Positions 12,470 through 19,183 of a stretch of 64,000 nucleotides of DNA are shown here, piece after piece. How positions within the stretch are numbered: the stretch's first letter is position 1; each line of letters starts with the position of its first letter. This DNA is from Burkholderiaceae bacterium (GTDB taxonomy: Bacteria > Pseudomonadota > Gammaproteobacteria > Burkholderiales > Burkholderiaceae_C): assembly GCA_024235915.1 (NCBI GenBank), contig JACKLO010000018.1, positions 1-64,000 of the forward strand, written 5' to 3'. The position numbers and the translations under genes are program-made. Below the pieces are notes generated by a model. It was not told where the DNA came from. It did no database searches and saw nothing but the letters and a program-made list of their open reading frames with translations.

Positions 12470-13655
12470 GGTAGGTGCGCTCCACCTGCTGCACGATGCG
12501 GTCCCAGCCCATCGCAGCCGCCGTCGCCCGCGCCTGGCGGCCCAGTTGCTGCGTGAACAGGCGCTGTCGCGCCAGCTGCACGGCCTGCTGCACGAAGGCG
12601 CTGCGCTGGCCGGCCGGTGCCAGCAGGCCATCGACACCGGGCGTGATCAACTGGCCGGCCGCAGCCAGGTCGTAGGCCAGCACCGCCAGGCCACTGGCCA
12701 TGGCCTCGGGCACGACGTTGCCGAAGGTCTCGGTTTCGCTGGGGAACAGGAACAGATCGGCGCTGGCGTAGTGCGCCGCCAGGTCGGCACCGCGCCGCTG
12801 GCCGGCGAAGATGGCGTCGGGGCAGGCCGCCTGCAGCGCCGGCCGCGCCGGTCCGTCGCCCACCAGCACCAGCTTCAGCGTGGGGTCGGCCTGGCGCATG
12901 GCGGCCAGGGCCTCCAGCAGCAGGCCCAGGTTCTTCTCCGGCGCCAGCCGGCCGACGCAGGTGACCACCCGTTCGCCGTCGGCCGCGCCCCATTGCTGGC
13001 GCAGCGCATCGCTGCGGTGCAGCGGGCTGAACTGCTGCGTGTCCACGCCACGCGCCACCACCTGCAGGTTCTCGAAGCCGGCGGCGGTCAGTTGCCGCCT
13101 CAGGGCTTCGGTGGGCACCATGGTGCACAGCGTGCGGTTGTGGAACTTGCGCAGATAGCCCACGATGGGCTTCTTCAGCCAGCCGATGCCGTAGTGCGCG
13201 CTGTAGGCGTGGAAGTTGGTGCGGAAGTCCGACACCACCGGCAACTTCAGGCGCTGCGCCGCCTGCAGGGCCGACCAGCCCAAGGGCCCTTCGGTGGCGA
13301 TGTGCACCAGGTCGGGCCGCTGAAGCGTCCACAGTTCCAGCAGCCGCTGCTTGCTGGGCACGCCCATCTTCAGGTGCGGGTAGCGCGGAATGGGCAGGCC
13401 CCGCAGCAGCACCTCCTGCCAGCCGTCGTGTGACCAGCCGGCGTCGGCGGTGCCGCCGTCCTGCCGCGTCTGCCGCGGGCGGATCAGCTGCAGCGCATGG
13501 TTGCGCTCGCGCAGGCCCTCCACCAGCCGCGCCAGCGTCATCGCCACGCCGTTGACTTCCGGCGGCCAGGTCTCGGTGACCATGGCGATGCGCAGGCTGC
13601 GCATCGCCGGTGCCAGCTGTTCGACACAGAGATCGTCGGCGGCCATCGTGTCCAT
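12399..13655 (-). CDS. Glycosyltransferase family 4 (MgtA-like)
   Basis: About 418 residues from the Met of MDTMAADD; the conserved part begins at MRSLRIAMVTETWPPEVNG (Met at 13604). A GT-B fold is clear: Gly/Asn-rich N-terminal loop, GVDTQQFSPLHR, VGRLAPEKNLGLLLEA and the C-terminal acceptor/donor motif FPSETETFGNVVPEAMASG with the EX7E pair. This matches GT4 enzymes annotated as GDP-mannose-dependent or diacylglycerol glycosyltransferases. Beside LplT and a phospholipid enzyme group, a glycolipid product is plausible. The sugar donor cannot be told. Confidence 0.85.
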   Translation of the reverse strand: MDTMAADDLCVEQLAPAMRSLRIAMVTETWPPEVNGVAMTLARLVEGLRERNHALQLIRPRQTRQDGGTADAGWSHDGWQEVLLRGLPIPRYPHLKMGVPSKQRLLELWTLQRPDLVHIATEGPLGWSALQAAQRLKLPVVSDFRTNFHAYSAHYGIGWLKKPIVGYLRKFHNRTLCTMVPTEALRRQLTAAGFENLQVVARGVDTQQFSPLHRSDALRQQWGAADGERVVTCVGRLAPEKNLGLLLEALAAMRQADPTLKLVLVGDGPARPALQAACPDAIFAGQRRGADLAAHYASADLFLFPSETETFGNVVPEAMASGLAVLAYDLAAAGQLITPGVDGLLAPAGQRSAFVQQAVQLARQRLFTQQLGRQARATAAAMGWDRIVQQVERTYLSALATGPRPQASSRFLPQPRTS

Positions 13656-13686
13656 GCACCCATGGTGTGGTGCTTGCGCTTCAGTT

Positions 13687-13720
13687 CGATGACAGCGCGC
13701 CTGTCGTGCGCCTGTCATCG
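13687..13720. promoter_or_regulatory. Inverted repeat between two divergent genes
   Basis: CGATGACAG at 13687-13695 and CTGTCATCG at 13712-13720 are perfect inverted copies separated by 16 bp. A further CTGTC half-site lies between them (13701-13705), and GCGCCTGTC is directly repeated at 13697 and 13708. The element lies in the 135 bp between the start regions of the glycosyltransferase and Mpo1-like genes. It could be an operator for both. Confidence 0.5.
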
Positions 13721-13790
13721 CCGCGTCACGTCGGATTCACCGCCGGTGGTCACGATCCGGACACATCGTTTGCCCTGTGCAGGAGACCGT

Positions 13791-14474
13791 GTGACCGCCT
13801 TCATCCAAGAGTTCCGCCGCCAGCTGGCCCTCCAGCGCTGGGACGACCACCGCTACTACCACCAGAGCCGCATCAACCAGACGCTGCACCTGATCAGCGC
13901 GCTGAGTTTTCTGGTGGCCTACGGCCTGCTGTTCATCGACCCTGCGGCGGCGGCGCTCGTGGGCTGGCTGGTGTCGATGACCACGCGCCAGGCGGGCCAC
14001 TTCTTCTTCGAGCCGCTGGGTTTCGACCACGTCAACCAGGCCACCCACGACCACAAGGAGGCCATCAAGGTCGGCTACAACCTGCGCCGCAAGGTGGTGC
14101 TGCTGGCGGCCTGGGTGCTGCTGCCGGCGCTGCTGTGGCTGGACCGCAGCCTGCTGGGCCTGATCGAACCCAGCACCGGGCTGGCGGGCTGGGTGCACGA
14201 CGTCGGCCTGCTGTGGCTCGCGCTGGGCGTGGGCGGGCTGCTGTTCCGCACGCTGCACCTGTTCGTGCTCAAGAGCCCGCTGGAAGGCCTGGTGTGGATG
14301 AGCAAGATCCTCACCGACCCGTTCCACGACGTGGTCCTGTACCACAAGGCACCGCTGGCGCTGCTGCGCGGTGAGCGGCTGGACCCGATGACCCATGTGC
14401 GCGAGGAGATTGCCCGCCAGGCGGCGCAGTCGGGTGCGGCGGACGCGGCACCTGACGCCGAACTGCAGCGTTGA
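13791..14474 (+). CDS. Mpo1/DUF962-like membrane protein
   Basis: 227 residues from a GTG at 13791 with AGGAG seven bases upstream. Four or more hydrophobic segments are visible (about residues 35-60, 95-118, 145-165). The N-terminal part resembles DUF962/Mpo1: the H-x3-N-x2-LH pattern in YYHQSRINQTLHLIS and the GH-FFEP motif in QAGHFFFEP, followed by a His-rich cytosolic loop (DHVNQATHDHKE). Yeast Mpo1 is an Fe(II) dioxygenase in fatty-acid alpha-oxidation of phytosphingosine breakdown products, using such histidines. The match is by eye and the protein is longer on the C-terminal side, so it could be a distinct family. Confidence 0.5.
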   Translation: MTAFIQEFRRQLALQRWDDHRYYHQSRINQTLHLISALSFLVAYGLLFIDPAAAALVGWLVSMTTRQAGHFFFEPLGFDHVNQATHDHKEAIKVGYNLRRKVVLLAAWVLLPALLWLDRSLLGLIEPSTGLAGWVHDVGLLWLALGVGGLLFRTLHLFVLKSPLEGLVWMSKILTDPFHDVVLYHKAPLALLRGERLDPMTHVREEIARQAAQSGAADAAPDAELQR

Positions 14475-14490
14475 CCAGGGGTTTCGGTGC

Positions 14491-14506
14491 GGCGGCCCCG
14501 GCCGCC
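14491..14506. terminator. Bidirectional hairpin
   Basis: GGCGGCC-CC-GGCCGCC lies between the convergent Mpo1-like and aminotransferase genes. It can fold on either strand; no T-run follows. Confidence 0.4.
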
Positions 14507-14521
14507 GTGCTGGCGCATCGA

Positions 14522-16201
14522 TCAGCGCCCGAACGATCCGAAGCGCCCGAACCGCGCCTGCAGCAGCTCGCGAAGGATGCCGCGGCGGATGGCCCGGTCG
14601 GTCAGTTGGTCGTCGCGCCACCACCAGCCATCGGCCGCCATCGCGCGGCCGGCCTCGACGAAGCGGCGCACCACATCGTCGAAGGCCGCGTCGTCGAAGT
14701 CATGCGTGAAGATCAGCCGCCCCGACCCCACCCAGCTCAGTGCGATGCCCGCGGCGCGCAGGTAGTACTGCAGCAGCCAGTGGTAACGCGACGGCTGCGT
14801 GAAGGTCACTGTCCAGACGCTGGTCAGGTTCGTCACGCGCAGCGGCAGGCCAGCGGCCTGCAGCGCCTGGTTCATGCGCGCGGCGCGGGCGTTCCACACC
14901 GCGTTCAGATCGCGGTAGCTGGCCTGGAGGGCCGGGGTCTGCAGCCGGTCGAGGAAGGCGCTCATCGCGCCCATCACGTAGGGGTGGGCGTTGAAGGTGC
15001 CTCGGGCAAAACACAGGTCGGCCGGCCGGTCGTCGCGGTAGCGCTTCATCAGGTCGGCCCGACCGCAGACCACGCCCACCGGCAGCCCGCCGCCCAGCGT
15101 CTTGCCGTAGGTGACCAGGTCCGCCTTGATGCCGAAGTATTCCTGCGCGCCGCCGGGTGCCAGGCGGAAACCCATGAACACCTCGTCCATGATCAGCACG
15201 ATGCCGCGCTGGGTGCAGACCTCGCGCAGCTGCTGCAGCCAGGCGGTGTAGGCCGCCTTGTCGAAGCCGGCGCGGCGGCTGCCGTCCACCAGCGACGAAT
15301 CGCCCGGCGCCGCCTGGTTCGGGTGCAGCGCCTGCAGCGGGTTGACCAGCACGCAGGCGATGTCGCGGCGCTTGCGCAGCACGCGCAGCGTGGCCTCGCT
15401 CATCTCCTGCAGCGTGTAGACCTTGCCCGGCGGCATCGGGTTGCCGGGGCCAGGCTGCACGTCGTCCCACCAGCCGTGGTACGCGCCGCTGAAGCGCACC
15501 AGGTAGCGCTTCTTCGTGTGGTAACGCGCCAGGCGCACGGCCTGCATCACGGCCTCGGTGCCGGACATGTGGAACGACACCGCGTCCTGGCCGGAGATCT
15601 GCCGCAGCCGCTCGACATTGCGCGCCACGACCGGGTGCAGGCTGCCCAGCAACGGCCCGAGTTCGGCCACCATCGCGCTGCCTTCGGCGATGCAGGCCTT
15701 GTAGAAGTCCAGCCCGAACAGGTTGACGCCGTAGGAGCCGGTGAGGTCCACGAAGCGGTTGCCGTCCAGGTCGGTCAGCGTGTGCCCGTCGCTGCGGGCC
15801 ATGAAGCTGCCCACCTTCAGGTGCTGGCGCAGCATGGGCGAGAACTGGAAGGGCACGCGGTAGGCGCCGGTGAGCTGCAGGTCCGGCATGTGGGCGGCCG
15901 CTTCGGCCGACAGCGCCAGCGTCTGCGGGTAGCGCTCGCGGTAGAGCGAGGCCAGCCGCGCCAGGCCGGCGCGGCGCTGTGCGGCGACGTCGTCGGGCGC
16001 GCCGTCGCAGGCGAAGAAGCGGGCCTCGTCGTAGGTGTAACCCGGCAGCCACCGCGCGACGCGCTGGGCCCAACGCGAATGCCCGGTCAACGACCGGTGC
16101 TTGGCCAGCGACAGCTCCAGCCGCTGCCGGGCCTTGGGCAGTGCCGCTGCAGCGGCAATGACCGTCGTGGCTGCGGCGCCAAGCGCCAGGGTGCCATCCA
16201 T
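14522..16201 (-). CDS. Class-III PLP-dependent aminotransferase (GSA-aminomutase-like)
   Basis: 559 residues from ATG 16201 with an AAGGA ribosome site. A 110-residue N-terminal extension with one hydrophobic stretch (ALGAAATTVIAAAAALP) precedes the catalytic fold. PLP features are present: MSGTEAVMQAVRLAR, SGAYHGWWDD, IMDEVFMGFR and the likely Schiff-base Lys in VTYGKTLGGGLPVG. It is about 130 residues longer than glutamate-1-semialdehyde aminomutase. Fold-III enzymes act on amino groups distant from a carboxylate, but the substrate is unknown. It is divergent from psd with 37 bp between starts, which suggests a joint lipid role. The N-terminal hydrophobic stretch may anchor it to the membrane. 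Confidence 0.8.
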   Translation of the reverse strand: MDGTLALGAAATTVIAAAAALPKARQRLELSLAKHRSLTGHSRWAQRVARWLPGYTYDEARFFACDGAPDDVAAQRRAGLARLASLYRERYPQTLALSAEAAAHMPDLQLTGAYRVPFQFSPMLRQHLKVGSFMARSDGHTLTDLDGNRFVDLTGSYGVNLFGLDFYKACIAEGSAMVAELGPLLGSLHPVVARNVERLRQISGQDAVSFHMSGTEAVMQAVRLARYHTKKRYLVRFSGAYHGWWDDVQPGPGNPMPPGKVYTLQEMSEATLRVLRKRRDIACVLVNPLQALHPNQAAPGDSSLVDGSRRAGFDKAAYTAWLQQLREVCTQRGIVLIMDEVFMGFRLAPGGAQEYFGIKADLVTYGKTLGGGLPVGVVCGRADLMKRYRDDRPADLCFARGTFNAHPYVMGAMSAFLDRLQTPALQASYRDLNAVWNARAARMNQALQAAGLPLRVTNLTSVWTVTFTQPSRYHWLLQYYLRAAGIALSWVGSGRLIFTHDFDDAAFDDVVRRFVEAGRAMAADGWWWRDDQLTDRAIRRGILRELLQARFGRFGSFGR

Positions 16202-16207
16202 GGAGAT

Positions 16208-16227
16208 CCTTCGAAGTTGTTCGAAGG
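16208..16227. promoter_or_regulatory. Perfect palindrome carrying both ribosome sites of a divergent pair
   Basis: CCTTCGAA-GTTG-TTCGAAGG. The right arm ends in GAAGG, the likely ribosome site of psd. The left arm read on the minus strand ends in GAAGGA, the ribosome site of the aminotransferase. It could be a shared operator or, in each RNA, a hairpin that hides the ribosome site. Confidence 0.65.
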
Positions 16228-16238
16228 TGACCACTTCA

Positions 16239-17204
16239 ATGCAACACGTTGACAAGCGAATGAAAACCCCCGAAGCCGCGGCGTCGCCGCAACGTTGGCG
16301 CGACCGCCTGCCGATGCAGGAGGATCTGAATTTCCTGCTCACCAACCGCGTGCCGCGCATGCTGCTGACACGCTTGATGGGACGGTTCAGCCGCATCCGC
16401 AGCCGTTGGCTGACGACGTTGTCGGTGGCCGTGTGGCGCCAGTTCACGCCGCTGGACCTCAGCGAGGCCGTGGAAACAAGATTCGACAGCCTGCACGCCG
16501 TCTTCACGCGCGCACTCAAGCCGGGCGCTCGGCCCGTGGATCCCCACCCGGAGGTGCTGTGCAGCCCCTGCGACGCCATCGTGGGCGCCTGCGGCCCGGT
16601 GCGCGATGGCCAGATCCTGCAGGCCAAGGGCATGCCGTACGCGATGGCGGACCTCTTCGGCGGCGACCCGCTGGCCAACGAGTTCATCGGCGGAAGCTAC
16701 GTCACCCTGCGTCTGACCTCGGCCATGTACCACCGCTTCCACGCGCCGGCCGATGCGCGCCTGGTCGACGTGACCTACATCAGCGGCGACACCTGGAACG
16801 TGAACCCGATCGCCCTGGTGCGCGTGGAGCGCCTGTTCTGCCGCAACGAACGTGCCGTGCTGCCGCTGACCTTGCCGGATGGCGCGTGCATCGCCCTGGT
16901 GCCGGTGGCCGCCATCCTGGTGGCCAGCCTGCGACTGCATGCGCTGGACGTGCGGTTGCACCTGAAGTACCGCGGCCCCAACCGCCTGCCTTGCGACGTG
17001 CCGGTGCGCAAGGGTGAGGAGCTGGGCTGGTTCGAACACGGTTCGACCATCATCGTCTTTGCCCCGCCCGGCTTCGCGCTGGCGACCGGCGTGGCCACCG
17101 GCACCCGCCTGTGCATGGGGCAGCCGCTGCTGCTGTCGCCGCGGTACGACGGCGACACGCCGCTGTCATCCGCCGCGGCGAGCATGGACGCCCATGCGCC
17201 GTGA
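16239..17204 (+). CDS. psd: Phosphatidylserine decarboxylase
   Basis: About 321 residues from ATG 16239; ATG 16260 is possible but has no ribosome site. The PSD pattern is clear: HRFHAPADARLVDVTYISGD (with the conserved His region) and the self-cleavage site GST in WFEHGSTIIVF, where the Ser becomes the pyruvoyl group of the alpha chain. The enzyme makes phosphatidylethanolamine from phosphatidylserine at the inner membrane. Upstream parts follow the proteobacterial Psd form (FNRFFTR-like region reads HAVFTRALKPGARP). It overlaps the next gene by 11 bp, so the two are probably co-transcribed. Confidence 0.92.
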   Translation: MQHVDKRMKTPEAAASPQRWRDRLPMQEDLNFLLTNRVPRMLLTRLMGRFSRIRSRWLTTLSVAVWRQFTPLDLSEAVETRFDSLHAVFTRALKPGARPVDPHPEVLCSPCDAIVGACGPVRDGQILQAKGMPYAMADLFGGDPLANEFIGGSYVTLRLTSAMYHRFHAPADARLVDVTYISGDTWNVNPIALVRVERLFCRNERAVLPLTLPDGACIALVPVAAILVASLRLHALDVRLHLKYRGPNRLPCDVPVRKGEELGWFEHGSTIIVFAPPGFALATGVATGTRLCMGQPLLLSPRYDGDTPLSSAAASMDAHAP

Positions 17205-18039
17205 CGACATGGACCCCAACACCACCGGCGACGCGGACGAGCCGCCGGGGCCGCGCCTGGGCGTGCGCACCGCCTGGATCTCCGACATCCACCTGGGCAC
17301 GCCGGGCTGCCAGGCCGCGCAACTGCTGGACTTCCTGCGGGCGCTGGACTGCGAGACGCTGTACCTGGTGGGCGACATCATCGACGGCTGGCAACTGCGC
17401 CGCAACTGGTACTGGCCGCAGGCGCACAACGATGTGGTGCAGAAGCTGCTGCGCAAGGCGCGCAAGGGCACACGCGTGGTGCTGGTGCCGGGCAACCACG
17501 ACGAGTTCGCGCGCAAGTACGTGCAGCACAACTTCGGCGGTGTGGACGTGGTCGAGGAGGCCATCCACACCACGGCCGACGGCCGTGCGCTCTGGGTCAC
17601 GCACGGCGACCTGTTCGACGGCGTGATCCAGTACGCCAAGTGGCTGGCCTACCTGGGCGACACCGCCTACGAGTTCCTGCTCAAGCTCAACCGCCATTTG
17701 AATTCGCTGCGCGCGCGCCTCGGGCTGCCGTACTGGAGTCTGTCCAAGTACCTCAAGCTCAAGGTCAAGCGCGCGGTCAGCTACATCGGCGACTTCGAGG
17801 TGGCCGTGGCCCGCGAGGCGCGCCGGCGTGGGCTGCAGGGGGTGGTCTGCGGCCACATCCACCATGCCGAGATGCGCGACATCGACGGCGTGCTCTATGC
17901 CAACGACGGCGACTGGGTCGAGAGCCTGACCGCGCTGGTGGAACACGCCGACGGCCGGCTGGAGATCGTAGACTGGGTGGCTTGGTCCGGCGCCCAGGCC
18001 GAAGCGCAGTTCACCCTGGGCGTCGAAGTGTTGACTTGA
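17194..18039 (+). CDS. LpxH-like calcineurin-type metallophosphatase
   Basis: 281 residues from ATG 17194 inside the end of psd (alternative Met at 17209). All metallophosphatase motifs are there: SDIHLG, GDIIDGW, PGNHDE, THGD and the paired-His GHIHHAE. The region after GNHDEF and the NDGDWVES end match UDP-2,3-diacylglucosamine diphosphatase-type proteins, although this longer group is often only LpxH-related. A role in lipid A or another phospholipid phosphoester reaction is likely. Its stop codon TGA shares bases with the first operator of the following operon. Confidence 0.85.
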   Translation: MRRDDMDPNTTGDADEPPGPRLGVRTAWISDIHLGTPGCQAAQLLDFLRALDCETLYLVGDIIDGWQLRRNWYWPQAHNDVVQKLLRKARKGTRVVLVPGNHDEFARKYVQHNFGGVDVVEEAIHTTADGRALWVTHGDLFDGVIQYAKWLAYLGDTAYEFLLKLNRHLNSLRARLGLPYWSLSKYLKLKVKRAVSYIGDFEVAVAREARRRGLQGVVCGHIHHAEMRDIDGVLYANDGDWVESLTALVEHADGRLEIVDWVAWSGAQAEAQFTLGVEVLT

Positions 18040-18079
18040 TACCCTGGCGGGTATGTTGTACGATACCTGCCAAGGTATC
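18031..18079 (+). promoter_or_regulatory. Promoter with two CsoR-type operator palindromes
   Basis: A TTGACT -35-like element is at 18031-18036, with weak -10 candidates at 18052-18059. ATACCC-TGGC-GGGTAT (18039-18054) lies between them. GATACCT-GCCA-AGGTATC (18062-18079) follows directly. Both are perfect inverted repeats with a 4-bp centre, 24 bp centre to centre. The shape ATACC-N6-GGTAT resembles CsoR/CstR-family operators, and a CsoR-family gene lies in the operon. Confidence 0.75.
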
Positions 18080-18094
18080 TGAAACAGCCCCGCC

Positions 18095-19171
18095 ATGTCA
18101 CCCCGACCCCGTCGTTCCCCCTCGTTGGCTGCCACGCTGGCCGCCGCGCTCACCGTGGCACTGGCACCGGTGCACACGGCCAGCGCGCAGGCGGTGCCCA
18201 CCGCCGAGTTGAAGGCCGCGCCCGAGCGTGCCGGCTTCGTGCTCACCGGCGCGCTGCAGGCGCTGCGCCAGAGCACCGTGGCGGCGCAGACCGGTGGCAA
18301 CGTGCTGGAACTGACCGTCAAGGCCGGCGACCGCGTGCGGGCCGGGCAGTTGCTGGCGCGCATCGACGAACGCAGCGCCGCCGCCGGCCTGGCCGCTGCC
18401 GACGCCGGCGTGGCGCAGGCCGAGGCGATGCTGGCCAACGCCCGTGCGCAGGCCGAGCGCACGCGGGAACTCAAGCGCCAGGGCTTCGTCAGCCAGGCGG
18501 CGCTGGACGCGGCCGAGACCCAGTTGCGCGCGGCCCAGGCCGGGCAGGACCAAGCCCGGGCTGGCCGTTCGCAGGCCGCGCTGGCGCGCAGCTTTGCTGC
18601 CGTCACCGCCCCGTTCGACGCCGTGGTGCTGGCCACCCACGTGGAAGCCGGCGACCTTGCCGCGCCCGGCCGTGCGCTGGTGACGCTGTACGCGCCCGGT
18701 CGCCTGCGTGCCGTGGCCCAGGTGCCGTCCACGCGCTCGGCGCTGGCGCGTGCCGCCACCGCCGTGGAAGTGCAGTTGCCTGATGGCCGCTGGGTGACAC
18801 CGCTGACGCGCACCGAGCTGCCGGCCGCCGACCCGGTGGCGCAGACCGTGGAATGGCGGCTGGACCTGCCGCCGGAAGCCGTGGCCGCCTATGCGCCGGG
18901 GCAGTCGGTGCAGGTGCGTTTTGCTGGCGCTGCGTCAGCGGCGGCTGGCGCCGTGGTGCGCCCGGTGCTGCCGGCGGCGGCGGTGCTGCAACGCGGTGAG
19001 CTCAGCGCCGTCTACGTGGTGCAGGACGGCCGCTTCGTGCTGCGCCCGGTGCGCCTGGGTGCGGTGCAGGGCGACGCCGGTGTGGAGGTGCTGGCCGGGC
19101 TGAAGGCTGGCGAACGTTACGCCACCGATGCCGTGAAGGCCGGCCTCGCCGGCGCGCAGCCGGCGAACTGA
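18095..19171 (+). CDS. RND efflux periplasmic adaptor subunit
   Basis: 358 residues from ATG 18095 with a signal peptide ending in VHTASAQA. Membrane-fusion features follow: first lipoyl half (VAAQTGGNVLELTVKAGDRV), a short coiled-coil hairpin (about residues 95-160), second lipoyl half (AVTAPFDAVVLATHVEAGDL) and beta-barrel/MP domains. It couples the inner-membrane pump to an outer-membrane channel. No lipobox Cys is present, so it is soluble or anchored only by its partners. First gene of a six-gene operon, directly behind the operator pair. Confidence 0.9.
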   Translation: MSPRPRRSPSLAATLAAALTVALAPVHTASAQAVPTAELKAAPERAGFVLTGALQALRQSTVAAQTGGNVLELTVKAGDRVRAGQLLARIDERSAAAGLAAADAGVAQAEAMLANARAQAERTRELKRQGFVSQAALDAAETQLRAAQAGQDQARAGRSQAALARSFAAVTAPFDAVVLATHVEAGDLAAPGRALVTLYAPGRLRAVAQVPSTRSALARAATAVEVQLPDGRWVTPLTRTELPAADPVAQTVEWRLDLPPEAVAAYAPGQSVQVRFAGAASAAAGAVVRPVLPAAAVLQRGELSAVYVVQDGRFVLRPVRLGAVQGDAGVEVLAGLKAGERYATDAVKAGLAGAQPAN

Positions 19172-19183
19172 CCCCACGTGGCC

